NCBI GenBank assembly: GCA_009746045.1
Contig: RPFO01000156.1
Coordinates: forward strand, 259,278-323,277
Reading direction: 5' to 3'
DNA length: 64,000 bases
From: Mesostigma viride
Lineage: Eukaryota > Streptophyta > Mesostigmatophyceae > Mesostigmatales > Mesostigmataceae
Made by a program: the position numbers and the translations under genes. The notes below the pieces were generated by a model. That model saw nothing but the letters and a program-made list of their open reading frames with translations. It searched no databases and was not told the origin of the DNA. Shown in pieces: positions 1 through 9,281 of this stretch; position 1 is the first letter of the stretch, and each line of letters opens with the position of its first letter.

Positions 1-288
1 CTCCCTCCCTCCCTCCTCCCTCCTCCCTCCCTCCCTCCCTCCTCCCTCCCTCCCTCCCTCCCTCCTCCCTCCCTCCTCCTCCTCCCTCCCTCCCTCCCTC
101 CCCTCCCTCCCTCCCTCCTCCCCTCCTCCCTCCTCCCTCCCTCCTCCCCTCCCTCCCTCCCTCCTCCCTCCTCCCTCCCCCTCCCTCCTCCCTCCCTCCT
201 CCCTCCCTCCTCCCTCCTCCCTCCCTCCCTCCCTCCCTCCCTCCCTCCCTCCCTCCCTCCCCCCCCCTCCCTCCCTCCCCCCCTCCCT
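1..288. repeat. (CTCC)n/(CTC)n pyrimidine microsatellite, cut by the window edge
   Basis: The stretch is almost pure C and T, built from CTCC units with CTC interruptions. It abuts the left arm of the large inverted repeat. The mirror (GGGA)n tract abuts the right arm at 61407, so the tract looks like part of the repeated element and not a chance neighbour. The true left end lies outside the window. Confidence 0.95.
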
Positions 289-1310
289 CGTTCATACACC
301 CGTTCATTCATGCATGCAGCCGCTCATCATTAACACGCCTCCGTTGGGAAACTCACGGGGTATGAACTATGAAACGGGCGGTAAGAAAGGAAGAAGGAGC
401 CGCCTCCCCAACATGCCGCCCGGCAAAGGCAGCGATGGGCCGTCCAGGAGGGAAACACTGCGCTTTGCCTTGTACGCCGGGGTTGCGCAGGCGACGTGCG
501 GGCACTGTCGCGTGTAAATTTGCCTGCCCGCCCCAGTCCTTCTCGGAACGCCTCCCCAGAGCATGCCGTCATGGTAAGAGCTCTTTTCGCCCGTCGCCGG
601 AAGCTTAAACCACAAGAATACGCCGGTTAATGACCAGAAAATGGGGGGTTGTCGACGTTATAAACCAGTAGCTGTGGTTTTTCCCGCACCCCGAGCACAC
701 TCCGGACGGGGCCAGCAAGCCCCGCCCGCAGGATAAACACCGGGCGATGTTGCTGCGCCCAAGCGAAGTCATATAGCTGCAAGAAAAGACGTAAAAGCGA
801 TTAAAAGCACGACATGCAGTGTTGCCCCTGTCAGCGCTCCTATAATTCTCACTTTTTCGCGGAAGGGGCGTAAAAATCGGAAACGCAAAATTAAGGGAAA
901 TCCTACGCTGGGTTTCTTTGAAATGATGTAAGGAACTGGTAGAACGTGTTCGCTTCCACCGTCAAGTAGTTTGGGCAACGAGACCTTACCTTAAAGATGC
1001 ACGGGGCTGGTCGGACGGCGAGCAAAAACTGCGCCAACTGCGTGCTTGTCCTCGTTCACACCCAATACAGCAGCGTTTCGCGAGTTTTTTTGTGAATATT
1101 ATTTTTCCCTATGATAATGCCGTTCGAACAAGCGAAATCCGGTACACAATGGCTTCGTATTCCGTGAGCAATAAATTTTCAGCTACCATAGCCGTGCACA
1201 CCGAATTTCAGTCAACATTGCACGCGCGCACCGAATTTCGTCAACTTCCGCGCGGGAATTACCGGGGAACCTACCGGCGCTGCGCCGGATTGATGTGCGT
1301 GAGATGCAAA
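289..1310 (-). repeat. Left arm of a ~1-kb inverted repeat
   Basis: The sequence is the near-identical reverse complement of 60400-61406. Shared landmarks are the CGTTCATTCATGCATGCAGC stretch near 300, the cysteine-rich reading frame at 605-772, and the GAATTTCAGTCAACATTGCA stretch near 1203. Identity fades past about 1260, in the stretch that ends in a GATTGATGTG motif. The two arms lie about 59 kb apart and point away from each other, so each ends in its purine/pyrimidine tract on the outside. Whether this is one dispersed element in two orientations or the ends of a very large unit cannot be settled here. Confidence 0.9.
605..772 (-). CDS. Small zinc-ribbon-like frame in the left inverted-repeat arm
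   Basis: This 55-codon frame starts with ATG and ends in TAA. It contains two CxxC pairs (CLSC and CSGC) about 10 residues apart, the spacing of a zinc ribbon. The copy in the right arm (60922-61089) is also intact and differs at residue 3 (Ser here, Tyr there). The same DNA can be read in another frame as the second exon of a spliced product, because a GTGAGA donor and TTTTCTTGCAG acceptor lie just upstream on this strand. Both readings are open, so I cannot say which is real. Repeated-element origin makes it more likely a transposon gene remnant than a host gene. Confidence 0.3.
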   Translation of the reverse strand: MTSLGRSNIARCLSCGRGLLAPSGVCSGCGKNHSYWFITSTTPHFLVINRRILVV

Positions 1311-2410
1311 GTCCGCATCGCTGGTACCGGAAATTCCGACCAACACCGGGCACTGTACAGTTCTACAAATCAAACGCTTCTCTGCCTTTTAACCATCGAA
1401 TGTGCAATCGATCTAGAACCGTCTCCGCGACACTGATTCCGCGACTGAAGTTTCCGTCACGTCCTTGACATGTTGTCGTACAATACTACACATCAACTGG
1501 TACTTTCCGTCACCCTTGACATGTTGTCGTACAATACTACACATTTACGCCAATAGAAACTCGCCTCAAAAAAAAATCTCAATGGAGGCATGTGCCTAGC
1601 TCTTATTTAATTTGAAGGTACCTCTTAAGTAATTAATCTCGCCCCCCCGCCCTCGGACAATTTGACAATTTGACAAAAAGAGCCAATTTTACCCCGACTA
1701 GGTTGTCCCCAGTTCTCAAATTGTGTCATAGTTGTCACTTTTTTCATTCAAGGGCGCCGCGAGCCCGGGCGAGCCCTATCTTACGGACTACCAGTATGGG
1801 CTACCTGCGGACTGCTTGAAGCGGTGTCGCCGGGCCGCTACAAGTTCTGTAACTTACCAAATTCGAACCCCATTGCCGCCGCGCCATTTTCTAGTTCTGT
1901 TCGTACATGGCTTGCGTTGCAGCGGGTTCATCGATGAGCATCGACGCTCATCGACGGTGCAATCCGACGGCGGAGAATAAGTTTGCCACAGCGCACAGCG
2001 CGGCGCAACGGCCGGCTCTTTTCCATGTACAGCGTACGTGAGATGCAAAGTCCGCATCGCTGATCGACCGGAAATTCGATCCGCGATCCAACTCCGTCGT
2101 ACAGTACTACCAATTAACCGCACTGCCTTTTGACGGCCGTCGAATGCGCGATCGACCTAGAAAAGTCTCCGCGACACTTCCGCCACATCAGTACTTTCCG
2201 TCACCCTTGCAACATGTTGTCGTACAATACTACACATTGACACCAATAGAAACTCGCCTCGATCCAAAAATATATCTTGAGTAGAGGCATGCCTCTAAAT
2301 ATTTAATTTCAAGGTACCTCTTAATTAATATCAGATATCTCGGCCCCCGTCCTCTGAGAATTAATGTGACAGTTGACAAAAAGAAGCCAACTTTACCCCG
2401 ACTCAATCAT
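1295..2410. repeat. Two diverged copies of a ~400-bp block in tandem-like order
   Basis: The blocks at about 1295-1700 and 2035-2405 share the same order of landmarks: GAGATGCAAAGTCCGCATCG, then the CATGTTGTCGTACAATACTA stretch, then CCAATAGAAACTCGCCTC, then an AAGGTACCTCTTAA stretch, then CCAATTTTACCCCGAC or its variant. The CATGTTGTCGTACAATACTA stretch occurs twice in the first block. The copies differ by many substitutions and indels, so the duplication is old. About 330 bp of unrelated sequence separates them. I see no gene here. Confidence 0.8.
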
Positions 2411-2619
2411 GTGCATATGGAAGCATACGGAGATATCGAGCCAGAACATTCAATATCTGTGCATGCATGGGCATGCTCGAAGCTAGGCTGGGAATCATGC
2501 ATGTACGCATTTATATATTTTATTTGTTTAAAATTTTGTCCACTAACTATTTGGATATAAACACCTGCATGTAACGTTGCGCCATAAACTATAGGCGGAA
2601 TCCAATCAACTCATAAAAA

Positions 2620-2668
2620 GCACGAGCCACGAGCCACGAGCCACGAGCCACGAGCCACGAGCCACGAG
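2620..2668. repeat. (CCACGAG)n heptamer array
   Basis: About six consecutive CCACGAG heptamers are followed by GTAGCCATGGCTG. The same arrangement, with three heptamers and the same following sequence, occurs at 60352-60392 next to the right inverted-repeat arm. The shared block marks related repeat junctions at both ends of the window. Confidence 0.85.
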
Positions 2669-2798
2669 GTAGCCATGGCTGTCGGAGCTCATAACTTTCA
2701 CGTTTGAGCGCCGAATTCAGCTGTGAATATCACAATCGCTTCGTCTTTCTAAGACGCACATGCTGATATAATTTTCCGACGCTATTACGCAATATACG

Positions 2799-3611
2799 AT
2801 GAGCAAACGCCTCTCGACGCAACGCAGCCTGGCGGCTGCGCTTAGCAATGAAAATACGTCTGCAGCCCCGGCTGCAGCTTCGCCAACCGGCCCAGAAGGC
2901 AGCGGCGCCACTAGCCAAGCTCTAGTGCTCGCCCAGCCTCCCGGGCTTGCCTCGCCATCTGCCTCGCCTGAACCCAAGCGCAGTCGCTCTGCTGAGCCGC
3001 CCTGGGAAGAGACCTCCTTTGACGTCAACAGCTCCGACTTCTGGCAACGCAGCCCCACTTGGTTCATGGAAGACGTGTTTTACGGCAATCACGCCTCGCT
3101 TCTAGCCCTGTGCGTGTACCTCACGTCCCACAACCGTGGCCGCTGGCCTGGTGACGGCAAGCTTGTCGACCCCGCCGAGGCTCTCCCCATCATTCACCGC
3201 ATGCCTCGCCCCAGGCTTCAACGCTTCGCCCTCTGCTCCCTTGTTGGACGCTCCGAATCCGAGATCTGGGCTCCCAAACCGCCCCCCTTCCCCTCCGAAG
3301 CCTCCATCCGCACCCTCCTCAAGGAAGCTTTCGAGCAGCACGTGACCCCTCTTGCCGCAGATGTGGCGGCACTTGGCGGCACGCTGGCTGCTGAGCTCCC
3401 CACCATCCCCACCGCCACCGCCACCCTCCTCGCCTCCACCCCCCCCCCCCTCCGCCTCCACCGACTCCATCACCGCCCAGCTCCGCGACATCGACCAGCG
3501 CCTCAAGGATAATGCAATCGCTATCGAGGTCTTGCAGAACACAGCAGGCCTCACCGCCCAGGCAGTGAAGGACATTGCCGCCAAGCCAGCCCCGGCTGGC
3601 CTGGCCGGCGA
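2799..3611 (+). pseudogene. LINE ORF1-like protein, frameshifted and cut by an insertion
   Basis: An ATG frame begins MSKRLSTQRSLAAAL and runs with an Ala/Pro/Ser-rich N-terminus and a structured middle. At a run of ten or more cytosines near 3439 the frame shifts; the sensible continuation in another frame is a short coiled coil (SASTDSITAQLRDIDQRLKD). It is cut at 3611 by the 1.04-kb insertion. The 5' leader and first codons recur at 63845-64000, showing a multicopy family. Retroelement ORF1 is inferred from its repetitive nature, the coiled coil and the L1-type ORF1 nearby; no RRM domain is seen in this copy. The frame shift at a homopolymer could also be a sequencing error. Confidence 0.6.
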
Positions 3612-4651
3612 TGTCACGTCCGTGATCATTTACGTCCGTGCACTCAAGAAGTTACGCGGTTCGGAATCGTTACCGACGTTTGGTTGGTTCCGATTCAGTA
3701 GGCCGCAGGCTTTGTTCCTTGGGCCGGTGTGGAGCGCCGCGCCGGAAAGGCCTGAATTTCTAGAGTGACAGTCTTAGGTGACCTGACTTAGGTTCAGGCG
3801 CAAGACTTTGGGGCGCAAAGCCTTGGTGGCTTGCGCAATATTCCGGTGCGTGACATTTGGCAGTTATGAATCTTTTGTATTGTTCAGACGGAATGATGTT
3901 CAGTCCATCTGACAAAGCTAGATACGCAGATCGTAGTGTGCGGTGTGCTGGCTCGCACGTGGTTGTCGAACAGACTTGCTCTGCATTTTGCTGGCAGTCT
4001 AACTGCACGTCAGGCGGCTTGCTGGCAAATGCGACAGCGCATGGATGCCGGGATTTTTGGAGGTATTTAGGAGCAGCGCAGCGGCCATGGTGGTCGTTGT
4101 TCGCTCGTTTCTCTCCCTCACAACTAGTTTGTTGTCTTCATGGGGTTAAACTTCTCGAACAGCCCGGAGCAGCCCCCGTGAGTGGTTGCATGTCGTTGCC
4201 ATGACGATGGTTGATAAGATTGACAATGGTTTGATCCGGTTGGGATGTTGTTGGCATTGTGGACGAGAAACGTTCTGCTGACCCGGGAACAGTCCCGGGA
4301 AAGGGCCGGTTCGTCGTTGGCCAGTGTGCCAGTAACTGGGACATGAGCGCAGAGTCACACAGTTGATATAGATTATGACGTAAGTAAACACTGTTGCGCC
4401 ACAGTGGCGTCATGGTCGGTCTGTGGTGATTTCGATGGGTCTCAAGGATATGTAGTTACTCTTACAGTTGCGGCAGCACAACTCGGCATTCATTGTAATT
4501 TGTCAAATGTTATGGAATGAATGGTTTGGGCATTGCTTTCATCATAAAGCATTATTGCAATCTTCATAATATAAATATCGGCTGGCTGCGCTGCCTGTCA
4601 TGAAGGTGGTGGTGCCGTCAAGGACCACACCTATCATTTCCACATTATTTA
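3612..4651. mobile_element. 1.04-kb insertion element, copy 1
   Basis: The unit begins TGTCACGTCCGTGATC and ends CCACATTATTTA. A nearly identical unit lies at 5053-6100, differing by one 8-bp indel and a few substitutions. It has no terminal inverted repeats and no recognisable coding domain, though a 115-codon frame (3857-4204) is open in both copies with one amino-acid change. It interrupts the ORF1-like frame to its left. I find no matching target duplication to its right, so the right flank may have been rearranged. A non-autonomous retroelement or a solo terminal repeat are both possible. Confidence 0.75.
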
Positions 4652-4734
4652 AACGAGCGAACAACCCTTGGCGGGTTCAGTTCGGACAGCCTGAGCCGGA
4701 GATATACCCAAGCTGCTTGCAGAATCAAGCACTT

Positions 4735-4870
4735 GGAAGAGGATTAAGCTTATCCTTTAAAAAGCTATGAAGAGGATTAGGCTTATCCTTGAAAAAGCCA
4801 TGAAGAGGATTATGCTTATCCTTGAAAAAGCACTGAAGAGGTTATTGCTTAGCCTATTTGAAAAGCATGT
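4735..4870. repeat. ~33-bp tandem repeat (GAAGAGGATTA...GCTTATCC)
   Basis: Four imperfect units of GAAGAGGATTA(A/G/T)GCTTATCCTT followed by GAAAAAGC(C/A) run in tandem. They lie in the presumed 5' leader of the second LINE ORF1, between the two insertion copies. Confidence 0.8.
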
Positions 4871-4961
4871 GTGGTCCTGTCGTGGGAATTTTTTTTTCCC
4901 TATGTGATCCTCTTTTTGACTTTTTGGCTCTTCATTTTTTCGAGCTAAAAAGTGGGGGGGA

Positions 4962-5052
4962 ATATAGTGGATCACACACAAGAGTACTCTATTGCTATGG
5001 ATATGCCTTCCAAGTGATAGGCTAGGATATAATGGCACGCAAACGCGACAGC
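4962..5052. repeat. 91-bp target-site duplication, left copy
   Basis: These 91 bases are identical to 6101-6191 and flank insertion copy 2 exactly. They include the ATG and first seven codons of the LINE ORF1 at 6171. Duplications this long are unusual for a retrotransposon insertion. Confidence 0.9.
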
Positions 5053-6100
5053 TGTCACGTCCGTGATCATTTACGTCCGTGCACTCAAGAAGTTACGCGG
5101 TTGCCGTAATCGGAATCGTTACCGACGTTTGGTTGGTTCCGATTCAGTAGGCCGCAGGCTTTGTTCCTTGGGCCGGTGTGGAGCGCCGCGCCGGAAAGGC
5201 CTGAATTTCTAGAGTGACAGTCTTAGGTGACCTGACTTAGGTTCAGGCGCAAGACTTTGGGGCGCAAAGCCTTGGTGGCTTGCGCAATATTCCGGTGCGT
5301 GACATTTGGCAGTTATGAATCTTTTGTATTGTCCAGACGGAATGATGTTCAGTCCATCTGACAAAGCTAGATACGCAGATCGTAGTGTGCGGTGTGCTGG
5401 CTCGCACGTGGTTGTCGAACAGACTTGCTCTGCATTTTGCTGGCAGTCTAACTGCACGTCAGGCGGCTTGCTGGCAAATGCGACAGCGCATGGATGCCGG
5501 GATTTTTGGAGGTATTTAGGAGCAGCGCAGCGGCCATGGTGGTCGTTGTTCGCTCGTTTCTCTCCCTCACAACTAGTTTGTTGTCTTCATGGGGTTAAAC
5601 TTCTCGAACAGCCCGGAGCAGCCCCCGTGAGTGGTTGCATGTCGTTGCCATGACGATGGTTGATAAGATTGACAATGGTTTGATCCGGTTGGGATGTTGT
5701 TGGCATTGTGGACGAGAAACGTTCTGCTGACCCGGGAACAGTCCCGGGAAAGGGCCGGTTCGTCGTTGGCCAGTGTGCCAGTAACTGGGACATGAGCGCA
5801 GAGTCACACAGTTGATATAGATTATGACGTAAGTAAACACTGTTGCGCCACAGTGGCGTCATGGTCGGTCTGTGGTGATTTCGATGGGTCTCAAGGATAT
5901 GTAGTTACTCTTACAGTTGCGGCAGCACAACTCGGCATTCATTGTAATTTGTCAAATGTTATGGAATGAATGGTTTGGGCATTGCTTTCATCATAAAGCA
6001 TTATTGCAATCTTCATAATATAAATATCGGCTGGCTGCGCTGCCTGTCATGAAGGTGGTGGTGCCGTCAAGGACCACACCTATCATTTCCACATTATTTA
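5053..6100. mobile_element. 1.05-kb insertion element, copy 2, flanked by a 91-bp duplication
   Basis: It has the same ends as copy 1 and carries 8 extra bases (GCCGTAAT) near 5102. It entered the start of a LINE ORF1 after codon 7 and duplicated 91 bp of target. The duplication restored an unbroken start and leader on the right side. High identity to copy 1 means the two insertions are recent. No polyA or (TTAA)n tail is present at either end. Confidence 0.8.
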
Positions 6101-6170
6101 ATATAGTGGATCACACACAAGAGTACTCTATTGCTATGGATATGCCTTCCAAGTGATAGGCTAGGATATA

Positions 6171-6762
6171 ATGGCACGCAAACGCGACAGCGATGCTCCT
6201 CCCATCACGACCTGGGCGGACATGCTTAAGCAACATACCACCTCCACCACCTCCGCCGTCGCAGCCCAGCTCCAGCGGCAGACGCTTGACCTCCGCGAGG
6301 AGGCCGAGCTCGCCAAGCGCAGCCTCAACGTCATTGTCAAGAATCTCAAGATGGAGGAAGGTGAGAATTCCGAGAAGCTTGCGCGTGCTTTTGAGAGAGA
6401 AATCCTTGATCGCATGGGCCTTACTGGTGAGATCGAGCTGGCCGCCCACCGCCTTCCCCGCGCGCGGGGTAAGGCCGGGCCGCCCCCGCTCCTTCTCACC
6501 TTTAAGACTCCGGCGGATCGACAAGATTTCTTTTCTCAGACGCCGCAAGCGGCTCGAGAAGACTCTCTTCACCCTTGACGACGACTTGACCCTGGCACAG
6601 CAACAACGGCGACGGGAGCTATGGCCGACCTACCTCCAGCTCCGGCAGACCAAGGCGGGCCAGCCGGTGTACTGGAAGGGGGCGGCCATCTACGTCGGCC
6701 ACAAGCCCTGGCAAGCGACCCCCTCGACCACCGCGGCCCCAGCAACTCCAGCCCCAGCCTAG
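6171..6762 (+). pseudogene. L1-type LINE ORF1 protein with one frameshift
   Basis: The frame starts MARKRDSDAPPITTW and passes through a short coiled coil (about residues 25-50). It then enters an L1 ORF1p-like RRM: RSLNVIVKNLKMEEGE near residue 50, an AHRLPRARGK segment near 92 and LLLTFKTPADRQDFF near 108. Around 6540 the frame changes. The C-terminal domain continues in the next frame (LDDDLTLAQQQRRRELWP and YWKGAAIYVG), matching the end of the ORF1p fold. The stop is near 6760. ORF1p is an RNA-binding chaperone of L1-clade retrotransposons. No ORF2 follows within 2 kb, so the element is 3'-truncated or rearranged. Confidence 0.8.
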
Positions 6763-7620
6763 GGGAATACAGCAGTAGTGTAGAATAGTTAGACAGTGGT
6801 CTTGTACATGCCCGCCTACTACAGGCACTATACCAGCTGAGGCCTAGCCTTTTTAGTCATGTACATGTGTGCCTATGCTGAGCCACACTCCAGATGATCA
6901 CCTAGCTTTATTTAATTATGCAGTGCCCATGCAGGGAGTAACTCCCTGCTGAGCAGCCATGCCCTAGCTTTTTGTATAGCTATGCTGATCTTCCCCCCCA
7001 TGACAGGCTCCCCCTTCGCTGGGCATAGCTTGAAGATCATGGGGATGCAAGTGCCCTGGTGCACCTAGAGCAAGGGTCCTTTACATCCCCACCCTTGCAG
7101 GAAGTAGCTTAGGATGTATGATAGGCCATATGCCCCCCTCTCAAGGGCTATGTGCTACATATACTCCCAACGGAGTTATGTTACAATTCAATTCAATTCA
7201 ATTCATAAAAAGCAATTAGACAGAAAATCATACGTTTTCCAATTACATGTATTTACAAGGGGGGGGGAGTCGGAAATTCCTGCATGTCAACAGGTCAACA
7301 GGGTACATGACGTTGCTCACTAGTAACATTCCACGGCGTTGAAAAGTGGCCTTGGCAGCATAACTGTGATAGATCCCTGTCTGCTTCGACGCATGAGAAG
7401 ACGATGACATGGCCATAAGCGCATTGGCTGATTTCGATAGTACCGGCTACGCCCCCTTCTACTAAAAGAAGGATTCAGCCGTGTTCAGCCCGTCTCACGG
7501 TGCGAGACTGAACAAGTCTCGCGTGCAGACACGTGTGTAGTACTCCTACACACAGATCTCGAGTGATTTATCTAGTACCAAATCCGAAAGGCTTGCATCA
7601 CTCCCCGGACAGGAGAACTT
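6763..7620. other. AT-richer gap, no gene seen
   Basis: The stretch holds short dispersed motifs (CCTAGCTTT, GCTATGCTGA) and a TTCAATTCAATTCAATTC run near 7185. A GGGGGGGGG tract lies at 7260. There is no convincing coding frame. It may be 3' untranslated sequence of the preceding retroelement. Confidence 0.5.
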
Positions 7621-7663
7621 TTGCGGATGACTGTAGGTGTAAGTTGGCGATGCCATGGTAACC

Positions 7664-7732
7664 GGAGACGTCCGTCCTATAGTCAGCAAAATTGGTGCGA
7701 GAGGTCCCCAGTTCGATTCCGGTCGGATTCAT
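7664..7732 (+). ncRNA. tRNA-like Pol III box pair, possible SINE head
   Basis: The segment holds CTATAGTCAGCAAAATTGG, resembling an A box, and about 20 bases on AGTTCGATTCC, a good B box. The spacing is too short for a complete tRNA and the acceptor arms do not pair, so it is not a functional tRNA. A related reading on the minus strand at 30430-30482 (CTATAGTCGCGAAGCC, GAGGTCCC, GTTTGAATCC) suggests a tRNA-derived SINE family. Confidence 0.3.
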
Positions 7733-7886
7733 TTGCAGATCGCGTTTTTCCGCGTTTTCCGCGGCCCGGTACTGAACGCAAATGGTTTTCACCTTTGCGG
7801 AGTGCCTGATCAAATAAGCGCATCGTCGGCACATGGATGGATCAACAACATGGCCGCATACCTATCAGGTGCAACCTTGCAAAAGC

Positions 7887-8195
7887 TTACAATATAAGAG
7901 GTATGGCTTTGCCATTCTCGGGATCCAACACGTCAAAGAAGTATGATGACCGGCTGACATACGCCTCCAACCATCGCATTTCAAAATCCTGCACAGCCCT
8001 GTGCGGTCGGTTTGTGACCGTCAGAGTCCATCTACGCTCTTGCTGGGCAAGGAAATCCTTCAATACCGTGCGGTAAGACTGGGGAAGGAGGCACAAGTCC
8101 ACGTTAAGCGTGACAGCCCCCTGCACAAGTATGACCGACACAACATTCACAAGTAACACAACAAAGGAACACACCAAGGATGAGATTGAGTTCAA
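7887..8195 (-). CDS. Hypothetical 102-residue frame with an N-terminal hydrophobic segment
   Basis: The frame starts with ATG and has a long hydrophobic stretch (about residues 5-28, SSLVCSFVVLLVNVVSVILV) that could be a signal peptide or membrane anchor. The rest is ordinary, soluble-looking sequence ending PENGKAIPLIL. I do not recognise it. GC content is lower than in the host exons around it. It could be an exon of the downstream end of the minus-strand gene at 9.3-13.4 kb, a stand-alone gene, or chance. Confidence 0.25.
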   Translation of the reverse strand: MNSISSLVCSFVVLLVNVVSVILVQGAVTLNVDLCLLPQSYRTVLKDFLAQQERRWTLTVTNRPHRAVQDFEMRWLEAYVSRSSYFFDVLDPENGKAIPLIL

Positions 8196-8686
8196 CAGAC
8201 TATGCCCAGCGGATCAGCCGGAAACAACTGTACAAGAAACCGGTTCATCTGAACTATATCCCGCCACTCGAAGCCAGCCACCAGGAAAGGTCGGTAACAC
8301 GATACGGGCTGGTTATGAACATTTCCAGGTAATCGGTGGCTAATTACATGCTACGGTGTCCAGTCATAGCACATGCAGCTGCTGCCTCCGTCAGTGACAG
8401 TTCGTCGACAGAGGAATCCCAAGGTGCTTCCAAGAAACCTCGCTGTCTAAGGAATCCAATTGTAATGACTGACCTGATATGGCTGAAGCTGGGATAAAAT
8501 AAGAATTATAGCCCTCCTTTAGCCCAGCCCGGCCACCATCCACTCTATCTGCGGGCTAATGCTCTGTGACCTCCCTCTGGGGGCTTGCCAATGGTACCCT
8601 TATGGATCAACCCCCGCTGCCCCGCGAATTATCATCTTGAACACCCCCTTCTCCATCCAACCATGATTCACCCATCAATATTTTCC

Positions 8687-8980
8687 CACCCACCCACCCA
8701 CCCACCCACCCACCCACCCACCCACCCACCCACCCACCCACCCACCCACCCACCCACCCACCCGCCCGCCCGCCCGCCCGCCCGCCCGCCGCCCGCCCGC
8801 CGCCCGCCGCGCGCCCCGCCCGCCCGCCCGCCCGCCCGCCGCCCGCCCGCCCGCCCGCCCGCCCGCCGCCGCCCGCCCGCCGCCGCCCGCCGCCCGCCCG
8901 CCCGCCCGCCCGCCGCCCGCCCGCCCGCCCGCCCACCCACTCACCCACCCACCCACCCACCCACCCCCACCCACCCACAT
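8687..8980. repeat. (CCCA)n-(CCCG)n microsatellite
   Basis: CCCA units (about 8689-8762) give way to CCCG/CCG units (8763-8932) and return to CCCA. Read on the minus strand it is (GGGT)n. It starts immediately beside a copy of the exon edge of the neighbouring minus-strand gene (GAGGACTGGGATGTGGGTGG at 8972-8993), so it may have grown from a duplicated splice donor. Confidence 0.95.
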
Positions 8981-9098
8981 CCCAGTCCTCATTGTCCACA
9001 TTTTTAAAATGCACATCCACCTGCCCATGCCCGTGCTAGCTATAATTCAAAATGATGCTTCTCCAAGCTCTCGCTCTAAATGAAATATTCAAGTATTT

Positions 9099-9257
9099 AC
9101 CCACCTCCCAGTTCCCATCCTCCCTGTCACAGGACTAAACATCCACCCACCTCCCAGCTCCCGTCCTAAAACAAAATGTCAAGTTTCACCCACCTCCCAG
9201 CCCCCGTCCTACTAAATAGATTTCAAGTTTCACCCACCTCCCAGCCCCCGTCCTACT
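9099..9257 (-). repeat. ~43-bp intronic repeat made from the exon end and its splice donor
   Basis: Four tandem copies of the 3' edge of exon 9282-9495 with its donor (minus strand: GGACGG...CTGGGAG|GTGGGTGAAA) lie just inside the intron at 9225, 9181, 9141 and 9099. Each keeps the GTGGGT donor. A fifth, weaker copy at 8972-8993 runs into the (GGGT)n tract. Confidence 0.85.
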
Positions 9258-9281
9258 AAATAGATTTCAAGTTTCACCCAC

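Noticed and set aside
3612-6100. The two 1.04-kb units as the LTRs of one retrotransposon
   Set aside because: The interval between them is only 400 bp, part of it (4962-5052) is duplicated outside the second unit, and it leads into a LINE ORF1. Two separate insertions explain this better.
8585-9028. Frames rich in Pro/Thr/His/Ala/Arg or Gly/Trp/Val
   Set aside because: They translate the (CCCA)n and (CCCG)n tract.
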